From Pelagophyceae sp. CCMP2097 (Eukaryota > Sar > Pelagophyceae): DNA of 10,838 nt. The notes under the pieces are model-generated. The model was not told the origin of the DNA, did not search any database, and worked only from the letters and a program-made list of their open reading frames with translations. Shown here one piece after another: positions 1-7,186 of this stretch; positions within the stretch are counted from its first letter, which is position 1; each line of letters starts with the position of its first letter. The DNA is taken from NCBI GenBank assembly GCA_026770575.1, contig MU657474.1:27346-38183 (forward strand), read 5' to 3'. Position numbers and translations under genes: made by a program.

Positions 1-323
1 GAGAGCGTCATGGTCGAGCCACCCGGGTCCGGGTGGTGGATCTTGTTCCACGAGTGGCCGAGGCCGACGACCTTCATCTTCTTCCCGAGGGTGTGCGCCT
101 CCTTCACCATGCCGACGAGCTCCTCCTCATCGTGCGGCGCGAGGATCTCCGACGGGGTCCACGAGATGTCGCCCGCCCAGTTGGAGCAGACGACCTCGCC
201 GAGGAGGCCCTCGGCGGCACCAAGCTCGCACAGCGTGCGGTTGTGGAGGCGCGGGTGCGGGTCATGCGGGAGCTTGACCGCCGCCGCAAGCGACAGGAAC
301 GGGAGGAGGACGCGGGCCACCAT
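1..323 (-). CDS. FAD-linked sugar-1,4-lactone oxidase-like protein, N-terminal fragment
   Basis: The minus strand is open from an ATG at 323 to the window edge (107 residues, 3' end missing). Residues 1-16 look like a signal peptide: a basic start, then a leucine/alanine-rich core (VLLPFLSLAAAV). Around residues 48-66 comes SNWAGDISWTPSEILAP, then a helix with EEELVGMVKEAHTLGKKM, then VVGLGHSWNKI at 85-95. The order Asn-Trp-x-Gly, 'x-x-P-x-(D/E)-(D/E)-(D/E)', and G-x-GHS is the start of the FAD-binding PCMH domain of the L-gulonolactone / D-arabinono-lactone / alditol oxidase family. In several members the His of the GHS-type motif carries covalent flavin. These enzymes oxidise aldonolactones or polyols and make H2O2, often as the last step to ascorbate-type products. 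An NRT glycosylation sequon lies at 28-30. The substrate cannot be told from this part. It lies downstream of the ABCF gene on the same strand, 450 bases away. Confidence 0.72.
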   Translation of the reverse strand, partial: MVARVLLPFLSLAAAVKLPHDPHPRLHNRTLCELGAAEGLLGEVVCSNWAGDISWTPSEILAPHDEEELVGMVKEAHTLGKKMKVVGLGHSWNKIHHPDPGGSTMTL

Positions 324-773
324 TTCTCTGATCGACACGGAGTCAGTCAGCTGGCGAAGTGACGTACACGAAAGGGTGGAACATGTCCTCGCAATTCCTA
401 TTTTCCAATCCCGGACGAACCGAGACGAGAGCTTGACGGGAGCCGCACAAGTCGGCCGAGGCGAGCAGGACGGGAGCCCCGCAGACAATGTTGGCAAAAC
501 GGCGCTGTGCGTTCTGGGATTTCCGTTTGAAGAGGTCCTCAAGAAGGGTCTTGGAAAGAGAGACAGCCGCTCTCCTCTTGTGCTGCGCTCCTGCTGCTCG
601 TATGGCATGGCTCGGTGATGCGGCGCGGATGGACATCCACACGACCCGCATGATCTTCCATGGGTCGAATAGGATGAGTGATACATATGCGGGGCGCACG
701 CCGGCCCCCAAAAGGAGAGACGTGGTGTTACAAAACCGCCTTTAAGGGGGCGAAACGATCGGCGCTTTGGAAG
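324..773. other. Intergenic stretch between the lactone-oxidase-like start and the ABCF stop
   Basis: Both flanking genes run leftward, so this 450-base stretch should hold the ABCF 3' UTR and the promoter of the lactone-oxidase-like gene. A TGTAA pentamer (minus strand, 732-728), about 42 bases past the ABCF stop, resembles the poly(A) signal used by some green algae, but a pentamer occurs often by chance. A 122-codon minus-strand reading frame (711-343) has no recognisable motif and I do not call it a gene. No promoter element could be supported. Confidence 0.4.
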
Positions 774-3700
774 CTACCTCCGCCCCGCCAAGACGTCCTT
801 CTTGTACTGTGCAAAGGAACCGCTGAGCCTCTCCAGTTTCGCGTCTTGGACGACGTACAGTTGCGAGCAGACGTTGCTGCAGAGATGTTCGTCGTGCGAG
901 ACGAGGAGCACCCCTCCTTTAAAGTTCTTGATGGCCAGGATCAGCGCATCCGTCGTCTCCATGTCCAAGTGGTTCGTAGGCTCGTCCAAAACGAGCAGAT
1001 GCGGCCGGCGGTACATAGCGGCAGCGAGGCAAACGCGGCACTTTTGGCCTCCGGAAAGTGTGTGAATCTTCTGCGACGGGAGCGTATCCCCGCCAAGGCC
1101 AAAGTGCGCCAAATGGTTCCGCAACACTTGCTCGTGCCTATCGAAAAGCGTCGGGGCGGTTGTGATTGGTCCCCCGCTTCAAGGGCAACTGACGAAGTCG
1201 AGCCGTCGCCCGGGTATCGCTCTTGTAAAGCTTCTAAAGGTGTCCCGAACGGATCGAGCTGCTCCAGCTGGTGCTGCGCGACGTATTCGATCTTTGCCCC
1301 CGGCTCGATGAAGACGTCGCCGCCGCGGTTCGGGAACAAGTCGCCGACTAAAAGTTTGATCAAGGTCGACTTGCCGCATCCGTTTCTTCCCAGTAGAGCA
1401 ATGCGCGCGTTGGAGTCGATGGACATGTCGCAGTCCTTTAAGAGCATGGGGGCGAGTTGATCCTTGTACGAAAAAGAAGCCCTCTGCATTTTCACGATGC
1501 TCCGGTTCTCAAACGGCCCCGGATCCGGAAAGTACAGCTCGACGGGGTCGTCCTCTTCGATTTCTTCCGTCTCCTCGGCGGCGCCGTCGTAGCTGAGCTT
1601 GTATTTCTTGCCGTTTGTATTGGCCTCGACGCCCAGCCGAGACATCTTCTTCATGCGCGACTTCCGTTGAGCCGCCGCCTTTGGGCCGTTCTCGCCTAAA
1701 GAGCGGCGTGGCGTGGCTCCGGGAGGAATACCCGGGCAATAGGAACAAGGCCCCGGGACAAGGGAACTACTCGGAAAGGCCCCGGGCAAAACGACCCGGG
1801 AACTTGAAAGGCCTCGGTCGAAGCGCTCCGCGCCCTGCGTCCAGCACGACCATAAACTATCCGCGCAAAACCTCTCGCGCCGATCCCAGTTCCAGTTCTC
1901 CTCCTTGGCCGAGGGCCGCGTGGCGAAGGAACTCTTGGAGCTCTAGAGCACCATGGACAAGGAAGCCGAGACTCGTGCTTGACTACTGCAGAGGGAACGT
2001 CTCTGAACCGTCGATGGCTGCAGAGGACCGTCTCCTGGCCCGTCTCCGGGACGATCGACGGCCGCAGAGGACCGTCTCAGGGATCGTCTGCCTGGACCGT
2101 CGACAGACCGTCGACGGACCGTCTTCGGGACCGTCTCTGGGACCATCTCTTGGACCGTCTCTGGGACCATCTCCGGGACCGCCGACGGACCGTCTCCAGG
2201 GCCGTCTTTGGGGCCGTCTCTGGGGCCGTCGACGGCCGCAGAAGACTGCCTACCCCGCTATCGGAACCCACTCGTAGAAGCCCCCCTGAAAGGTTTTCCG
2301 AGGTAGTAGCCACACGGCCACGCACCGGCCTTGGAGTGGTCGTCAATGTACTTCTGCATGTGATCCCTCTTCGCTTCCTGCACCTGCCGCGCTTTCGCCT
2401 GCCTCGCCAAGTCGTCGAGGCGGACGACTTCAAAGGACTTGACATCGCCCCTATAGGTTTTCAACTTTTTATGGTCGAGGTGCACCACGTCCGTCACCTA
2501 CGTCTATTTGCGGAGGCGAGTGGGGCATCCGGCAGCGAGGCCGGGCAGGGGTGGTTGACTCCATAGCACGGCCTCTCGACCGAGCTCGAGGGCGCTCGAA
2601 CGCGTCTGACATGTCCAAGCCAAAATCTCAAGAATACCCGGAAGCGTCTTCTCTGAAACCATCTCGGAGGATTGCGAAAGACGCACCACGGCGTTGAGAA
2701 ATGCGCGGTCGTGCGAGACCATGACCAAAGTGCCGTGGTACTTTGTGGTGAGGTACTTTTCCAGCCACATGACCTGGTGTGGGTAGATATTTGTGGGGAT
2801 TTATGGGGATGTGCGGGGCATTTGAAGGTATTTGAAGGCATGGGCCACGACGTCGACAGGGATGTGTGGTGTATTCGGGTCGGGTCGGGTTGCTCAATCT
2901 GTGTCGCACCCTCGAGCGACTGCCCGAGCGACTGTTCAGGGGAAGTCGCAGAGGGGGCGCAGTCGAGGGGCCGGCAGCCGAGCGACCGTCCAAGGGACCG
3001 TTGAGAAACCCCCTTCAAAGCGACCGTCACTGAGGGCCCGTCGAGGTCCCCTCAAATGAACTGTCCAAAGGAATTGTCCAAGGGGCCGCTCAAGCGACCG
3101 TCCCAGGGACCGTCCGAGGCGGAAGCAGGGGCGGGTTCGGGTTCGCCCTTCAACCCGCGGGTCGGGGTTTGCCAGGTTTGTGCGTTTTGGCCGACCCGTC
3201 GACCCGCGGGTTTGGCCGCGGGCCGACCTCTCGAAGGCGGGTTTGGTATCTCGACAAACCGGCGACCCGGGCGGTCGCTCGGGCGGGCCCTTGAAAAGAG
3301 GCCTTGCAAGCGACCGCGCAGCGGCCGGGCAAGTGACCGCCAAAGAGGCCTCTGCAAAGGCCCGCCTGATAAGCTCGTCAAGGACCCTTCAAAGAGGCCT
3401 CGCAAGTGACTGCGCAAAGGCCTCGTAAGTGGCCGCAAAAGAGGCCTTGCAAGGGCCCGCCCAGAAAGCTTTCCAAGGGCCCTTGAAAGAGGCCTTGCTC
3501 ACGACCGTGCAGAGGCTGGGCACCGCCAAAGAGGTCTTGTAGGGGCTTGTCAAGAGAGCTTTTCAAGGACCCGAGAGGAAGCCTCGAAAGGGACCGTCGA
3601 GGACCGTGCGAGGGGGCCGTCGACGGTCCCGGCGACGGCTCCGTACCAGGGCCGCCGTCCACGGGACCGTCAGAGTCTGTGGAGAGGCTACGCCAACGGG

Positions 3701-5393
3701 CCGGTACGAAAGACCTCGCAGAGGCCCTTTTCGAAGGGCCCTCTCGAGGGGCTTTTTCGAGGCGCCGTCTCGAGGCGCCGTCTCGAGGCGCCGTCTCGAG
3801 GCGTCTTCTCAAGGGCCCGCCTCAAAGGTCGGAGAGGCGCCGTCTGAAAGCGCCGTCTCGAGGGACCTCCTCGAGAGGCCGTCTCGAAAGGCCCTCTCAA
3901 ACGTCTGAGAGGGCCGTCTGGAAGCGGGCGTCTGAGCGCTTTGTCACGGGACATTTGATGCCCCCATCTCTGCAGGCCGCTCTCCCTCGGTGCTCCCCGA
4001 CATATCTGCAGGCCGCTCTCCGTTTTCACACCGTCAAATAATTCCAGTAGGGATCCCGACGGAAATTACTACCTCCGACGCGGCTTCGCGCGGCTTCCAA
4101 GTCCAAATGGTTCGTCGGCTCGTCGAGCAGCAGCATCGACGGCGCCGCGAACAGCGCCGCGGCGATGGAGCAGCGCATGCGCCAGCCGCCGCTGAGCTCG
4201 GAGGTTTGGCGATCCATCATCTCTTGCGTAAAACCCAGTCCCGACAAAACCTAATGAGCAACGTTTCCTAACAAGAGTCCCAAAGGCCTGGGTCACATCG
4301 GTGATACGCGCGATGGCACGTGGCACACAGCACGCCCCTCAGGGACGACGCTCACCTGTCTCGCCCGAGGCCCGGGCGCGCCGCGGAGCTCGTCGCGCCG
4401 CGCCAGCTTCTCATAGCACTTCGCCAGCGCATCCAGCGCCGACGGCGTCGGTTTCGCCACCGCTTCTAAAGACGCGATGGCGGCCTTGAGGCCCTCTCGG
4501 CGCGTGTCTGAACGGACGACGATCTCCACAGCACAGAGCTCGCTGCCAACCACTTCTTGTTTCACCAACAGCAAAGACATCCGCGCCGGGATCGCCGGCT
4601 TCTTCTCCCGCGGCGCGTCTGGGCGCGAGGCCAGGTACCTAGAAAGCGGGATCGGTGGACTACGTCTTCCCAAGGCCTTCGTCTCGCTTCTGCCGCCGGG
4701 GTCCCACGCTTCTTCTACGCACTGCAGGAGCGTCGTCTTGCCGCAGCCGTTCCTGCCGAGGAGGCCGTATCGTCTGCCGGCGGATATGGTCATCGCTGCA
4801 CCTACCAGTAAATCGCCGCCAGACCCCTTCTTGTTCGCTAAATCGAACCCTCGTAAGTGCACGTCTAAAGCCATGTCCCCCAAAGCGCTCTCCTCGTCCT
4901 GGCCCTGGTCCGAGTCGTCGGAGACGCGTTCAACGGCGAGTTTGAGCTCATGCGCGATGGCAGCGTCCCTTAAGGCGGCTTCCTCCATCTTATGCGCCTC
5001 GCGAGTATGCACCTTGCGCTGCGCCCTTAGAGTTTTGAGCTTGCCGATGTCAAACGTCTCCAGAGTCGTATGCTTTTTTAGCTTTTTGGCTGCTAGCTCC
5101 TCTTCGAGTTCTGAACCCATCTTTACCGTACCGACGTCCAACTTCGCCGTCCCTTCCTCCAGCCCCGTCGGCGGCGGCGGCGGAGCATCCGCGCCGCGCA
5201 GCGCAGCGAATAAAGCGGTTGATAACGCGGATGCGGTGGATTCGTCGACGTCTGATGCTGACAAGAGGAAATCTTTCACAGTCTCGCCCGACTCCTCCTC
5301 GGACGGTTCGTCCTCCAAAACGCCAACGAGGTGCTCCAGCAGGTCCTCGTCGTTCAGGACAGAACCCAGCACCGAACGCACGGCCGCCTCCAT
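774..5393 (-). CDS. ABCF3/GCN20-type twin ATP-binding cassette protein, seven exons
   Basis: Exons on the minus strand: 5393-4723, 4638-4356, 4250-4092, 2773-2687, 2497-2326, 1695-1194, 1137-774 (stop TAG at 776-774). Splicing gives about 745 residues, close to yeast GCN20 and human ABCF3. The first in-frame ATG is at 5393; an upstream stop lies at 5468-5466. Residues 1-175 are an acidic/helical N-terminal region as in GCN20. Cassette 1: Walker A GRNGCGKT (213-220), Q-loop KQE (Q251), signature LSGGW (337-341), Walker [12 protein letters not shown] (DE 361-362), switch His in VSHDR (392). A charged linker (about 401-500) follows. Cassette 2: Walker A GRNGCGKS (560-567), signature LSGGQ (652-656), Walker [13 protein letters not shown] (DE 676-677), VSHDE (His 706). 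No membrane segments. In the family, the protein is cytosolic, binds ribosomes and GCN1, and helps activate the eIF2-alpha kinase GCN2. All catalytic residues are present, so it looks functional. The third intron's donor is unresolved (see intron entry). Confidence 0.9.
1138..1193 (-). other. ABCF intron 6, 56 bases (17-base alternative)
   Basis: Donor ACTTC|GTCAGT at 1193 and acceptor TTTCGATAG|GCACGAG ending at 1138, phase 2. The join reads [23 protein letters not shown], the expected length for the 'rfPg....lR.hLgrfGl' segment. A 17-base option using the same donor (GTCAGTTGCCCTTGAAG, 1193-1177) also keeps the frame but adds 13 residues ([13 protein letters not shown]), so I prefer 56 bases. 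Confidence 0.7.
1696..2325 (-). other. ABCF intron 5, 630 bases, carries a 12-bp tandem array
   Basis: Donor AAGGCCG|GTGCGT at 2325 and acceptor GCTCTTTAG|GC ending at 1696, phase 1. The join reads [16 protein letters not shown] in the basic linker between the cassettes. Besides the 12-bp array (2115-2234), it has four CCCGGG sites at about 1730-1798, two of them inside AAGGCCCCGGG. Confidence 0.85.
2115..2234. repeat. 12-bp tandem array, ten in-register units, inside ABCF intron 5
   Basis: Ten successive 12-base units with consensus GGGACCGTCTCT start at 2115, 2127, 2139, 2151, 2163, 2175, 2187, 2199, 2211 and 2223. Variation is mostly G/A at position 7 and C/T near the end. More diverged copies of GGACCGTC extend left to about 2020, including CAGAGGACCGTCTC at 2021-2034 and 2065-2078. 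The 12-bp period explains the long open frames here (Gly-Pro-Ser-Leu repeats), which I do not treat as coding. Confidence 0.85.
2498..2686 (-). other. ABCF intron 4, 189 bases, GT-AG
   Basis: Donor GCCGTG|GTGCGT at 2686 and acceptor AATAGACGTAG|GTG ending at 2498, phase 0. The join reads [18 protein letters not shown], the conserved segment after the switch His of cassette 1. Confidence 0.85.
2789..2839. repeat. 10-bp degenerate tandem repeat near the acceptor of ABCF intron 3
   Basis: Five roughly 10-base units follow each other: ATTTGTGGGG, ATTTATGGGG, ATGTGCGGGG, (C)ATTTGAAGGT, ATTTGAAGGC. On the transcript strand they are C-rich, between the acceptor and the larger arrays, and may serve as the pyrimidine-rich tract. 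Confidence 0.6.
3152..3212. repeat. 12-bp inverted repeat with CCCGCGGG core
   Basis: AACCCGCGGGTC at 3152-3163 has an exact inverted copy, GACCCGCGGGTT, at 3201-3212, with a 37-base spacer. Each arm carries the 8-base palindrome CCCGCGGG, so either could also self-pair. It lies in ABCF intron 3 between arrays. Confidence 0.6.
3295..3542. repeat. Degenerate array of AAAGAGGCCTTGCAAG, spacing about 24 or 48 bp
   Basis: Copies of the core begin near 3295, 3342, 3391, 3415 (shortened), 3438, 3486 and 3528. Spacings are 47, 49, 24, 23, 48 and 42, i.e. multiples of about 24. The core joins two perfect palindromes, AGGCCT and CTTGCAAG. Flanking sequence is also related, with recurring GACCG and GGGCCCG. 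Confidence 0.65.
3757..3803. repeat. 13-bp tandem repeat TCGAGGCGCCGTC, about 3.6 copies
   Basis: Three identical 13-base units (3757-3769, 3770-3782, 3783-3795) are followed by a partial fourth. Diverged copies (GAGGCGCCGTC, AAAGCGCCGTCTCGAG) continue to about 3930. The unit contains the palindrome GGCGCC, and CTCGAG spans unit junctions. The identity of the units points to recent expansion. Confidence 0.8.
3965..4021. repeat. Pair of 21-bp direct repeats around CTGCAGGCCGCTCTCC
   Basis: Copies at 3965-3985 and 4001-4021 differ at one base (CATCTCTGC versus CATATCTGC, then the same 12 bases). They sit 36 bp apart near the donor end of ABCF intron 3. Confidence 0.8.
4251..4355 (-). other. 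ABCF intron 2, 105 bases, GT-AG
   Basis: Donor GACAG|GTGAGC at 4355 and acceptor GCTCATTAG|GTT ending at 4251, phase 0. Joining the exons gives [16 protein letters not shown], the expected 'A..vLsGLGFt' lead-in to the first signature motif. Confidence 0.85.
4639..4722 (-). other. ABCF intron 1, 84 bases, stop-free and in frame
   Basis: Donor CTGCA|GTGCGT at 4722 and acceptor CTTTCTAG|G ending at 4639, phase 2. The 84 bases keep the frame and contain no stop, so a plain translation would carry 28 extra residues after LLQ. Removing them gives [15 protein letters not shown]...[13 protein letters not shown]. This matches the spacing between Walker A and the 'isLLhVeQEV' segment of ABCF3 proteins. 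The donor hexamer GTGCGT is shared with ABCF introns 4 and 5. Confidence 0.72.
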
Positions 5394-5606
5394 CGCTTCC
5401 AAGGGGGGGTTCGAAGCCTGGCTGCCTGAGACCTGAGATAGATAGACTTCGGCCGTCGCCGATATTTAGCGACTTCGAAGGCGTTCGACGGTTCGTCGAG
5501 AAGACGTTCGACGGTTCGTCACTCGAGACCGTCCGGACAGCCGCCTTGGCGCAGCGCCGCTCTGCGCGTCCCGTCGCCTCCGAGGACCGCCGCTTTCGCG
5601 CGTCGG
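5394..5606. promoter_or_regulatory. Head-to-head promoter region between ABCF and PACRG
   Basis: Only 213 bases separate the two start codons (ABCF 5393 minus, PACRG 5607 plus), so both promoters must lie here or inside the 5' ends. The one marked element is a perfect 16-base direct repeat, CGTTCGACGGTTCGTC, at 5482-5497 and 5505-5520. No TATA box was seen. The regulatory role is inferred from position. Confidence 0.5.
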
Positions 5607-6575
5607 ATGGCCGCGCTCTTGGCGCAGCGCGGCGACGGTGGCACGGCGCCGTTTGCGCGCGGCGGAGCCTGGGCCTCGGCGCCCGCGACTTCGGCGCGCG
5701 GCGTTTCGCGTCTAGACGAGGCGGCGCGGCCCGCGGCGCACGGCGTCGAGCGGCGGCTTCGAGGTGCGCGCGACTTGGCGGCGCATAGAGGCGCGGTCAA
5801 GTCGTTGATGCGGACCGACTACGACGCCGGCCTGCTGCCGCTCCGAATCGTCTACAAGGACGTCGACGGAGTCAACCGCCGGACGGTGAGGTGCCCGCGC
5901 TCGACGACGCGGGGTCGTTCGAGCCTGCGCGGGTTGCTGCGCGCGGCTTTGCCGACGGTGAAACGTAGGTGGCTTGGCTAATCGACGATTTATCCCGCCT
6001 CGACTTCCGCCACTATTTGCCCATGTTCGTTGGGGCCTTTGGCGAGGCTCGCGAGCCCTACGGCTTCATCGCCATTGAAGCCGCGCTGGACCTCGTCCAA
6101 GCCGCCGGCGCCGCACACCGCGCTCTGGCCCTCGCGCCCCTCGTTTCGCCGCAGCTCAAGCAGGCCCTCCGATCCAAGGACGCTGACGAGGCGCGGCGTA
6201 AGCAAGCCGCGGCCCGGAGCACGGAGCCGCGGAGAAGCGCGCGCGGAGGACGGCCGCCGACGATAGGCGCGCTGCGCTTCTTAGAGGCGTTTGCCACGTG
6301 CGACGCCAAGAGCCGCGGCGGTCTCGGTGCGCGCCGCCGCGTGGCTCGCCGTAAAACCCCGGCGCGTCGCTCGGGACTTTTGTGGCGTAGGCCTCGTCGT
6401 GCGCACTTTGCCCGTGAAGTCGTTTGCGTCAGCCGTGTCTCACGCGGCAGCGAACCATGCCGCACTCCGGCCGCACGCGAACCTCGTCCTCCGCGCGCTC
6501 GAGGAGCACGGAGGCCCCGTCGCCGCCGAACAAATAAAAGCAGGCGCGCGGACCTACGAGAGCCTACCAGCCTAA
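5607..6575 (+). CDS. PACRG homologue (ciliary doublet inner-junction protein), four exons
   Basis: Exons 5607-5885, 5969-6197, 6267-6350 and 6391-6575 splice to 258 residues, the usual PACRG size. Residues 1-60 are a low-complexity Ala/Arg-rich leader. Conservation starts at MRTDYDAGLLPLRI (68-81), the 'fr..Y..GdlPi.i' motif. VAWLIDDLSRLDFRHYLPMF (94-113) matches 'i.W....kLDy.hYLPlF', followed by VGAFGEAREPYGFIA ('dGL.E...PY.f.a'), APLVSPQLKQALRSKDADEARRALRFLEAF (helical repeats), LVVRTLPVKSF (199-209, cf. 'yyRqlLPvlN.F') and a C-terminal LVLRALEEHGG...ARTYESLPA (TYES 252-255; family ends 'vPTYES'). In the family this protein binds tubulin at the A/B junction of ciliary doublets with FAP20. 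The segment around 186-198 (GGLGARRRVARR) fits least well. The start ATG is the first in this frame consistent with the gene, but the leader is not conserved. Confidence 0.85.
5886..5968 (+). other. PACRG intron 1, 83 bases, GT-AG
   Basis: Donor CGGACG|GTGAGG at 5886 and acceptor GAAACGTAG|GTGGCT ending at 5968, phase 0. The join reads VNRRT-VAWLIDDLSRLDF, exactly the family spacing. Confidence 0.85.
6198..6266 (+). other. PACRG intron 2, 69 bases, GT-AG
   Basis: Donor GCGCGGC|GTAAGC at 6198 and acceptor GACGATAG|GCGCTG-type at 6266, phase 1. The join reads KDADEARR-ALRFLEAFATCD. It is a multiple of three with no stop, so a plain translation would hide it. Confidence 0.8.
6351..6390 (+). other. 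PACRG intron 3, 40 bases, GT-AG (tentative)
   Basis: Donor CTCGCC|GTAAAA and acceptor TGTGGCGTAG|GCC, phase 1, move the reading from the ALRFLEAF frame to the LVVRTLPVKSF...TYESLPA frame. The exact donor is uncertain because the residues before it are poorly conserved; a GC donor a little upstream would also be possible. Confidence 0.55.
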
Positions 6576-7186
6576 CACTGACACCGCACAAGCACTCGTT
6601 GCCAAGGCCCGGGGGCGTGCCTCGCTCTTCGAAGCGCGCCCCAAACTCGGCGGCCGTCTGGCGGAGACCCCGTGGATACAATCGGTGTCTCTCACGTCGA
6701 CGGGCATGCGTGGGCTGCGTAACGAGCATCGGCGTCGTGGCACGTCCCAGAGTCATCGCGCGCGCCGCTTTTAAAGGCCGACTCGGAGCGAGGCCTCAAC
6801 GAGCTGCTCGTGGCCGAGAGCCCGGTGGCGCCTGCCCTCAGACGGCCTTTGGATGACTTTGGCGGCGTGCACCGCCGGCGAGGGCGTCCTGCAGAAGCTC
6901 AAGCTGGCGCAGCAGACCTGGCGCAGCCGCAGAGTGTGCGTCTAGCGCTCGGCGACGTTGACTTTCCCGAATACGATAAGATGCGAGGCGTGTCAGCCAG
7001 ACGAGGCCCCCGCTTGGCGTGGCCGCGGCAATCTTGCCCGTGCGAAGAACACCATCGACCTCCCCGTGCGCTTGGGGACCCTTTCGTGTCGACCCAGGAA
7101 TAGTACCGTCGGCGCCGCCCGCATGGGAGATTTGGGAGCGCGCGTGACTTGCCCGCCGCATGGGAAACGCCGCACGGGAAAGCGCG
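6576..7186 (+). other. Tail-to-tail region with unidentified coding-like segments
   Basis: This 611-base stretch lies between the PACRG stop and the stop of the glycosidase-like gene. On the plus strand, stretches resemble exons in composition: 6579-6717 (AQALVAKARGRASLFEARPKL, then GGRLAETPWIQS), about 6772-6840 (ADSERGLNELLVAESPVAPAL) and about 6850-6936 (GEGVLQKLKLAQQTWRSRR). They lie in different frames and would need introns to join. A GTAACG...TTTTAAAG|G pair at 6719-6776 looks like an intron but leads into the wrong frame for the best segment. I recognise no family. It could be the relic of a gene or a small gene with short introns. Confidence 0.3.

Larger units (their letters stand above)
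2774..4091 (-). other. ABCF intron 3, about 1.3 kb, repeat-filled, probable GC donor
   Basis: The acceptor CACACCAG|GTCATGTGG (ends 2774, phase 0) is clear. Homology asks for ...NHLDLEA joined directly to VMWLEKYL. The base after the GCC of that Ala is a GC dinucleotide (GAAGCC|GCGCGA, donor 4091), giving a 1318-base GC-AG intron. The only in-phase GT alternative (GTCGGA at 4079) would add ARSR to the protein; the GTAGTA at 4072 is out of phase. The intron body holds several tandem arrays listed separately and no gene; long open frames in it are products of the repeats. Confidence 0.7.

Noticed and set aside
343..711. A 122-codon minus-strand open frame between ABCF and the lactone-oxidase-like gene
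   Set aside because: No recognisable motif, no matching splice or start context, and length expected by chance in GC-rich DNA.
1615..2277. A 220-codon plus-strand open frame with Gly-Pro-Ser-Leu repeats
   Set aside because: It spans the end of an ABCF exon and the 12-bp array of intron 5. The open frame follows from the 12-base period and shows no family motif.
2877..2893. GGGTC repeats resembling a telomere-like sequence
   Set aside because: Only about three units (CGGGTCGGGTCGGGTT) within an intron; far too short for a telomeric tract.
3547..4041. A 164-codon plus-strand open frame rich in Arg, Ser and Gly
   Set aside because: It lies inside ABCF intron 3 and its sequence is a by-product of the 13-bp and related repeats; open frames occur there on both strands.
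4477..5436. A 319-codon plus-strand open frame rich in Ser
   Set aside because: It is the antisense shadow of the first ABCF exons, whose coding identity is certain.
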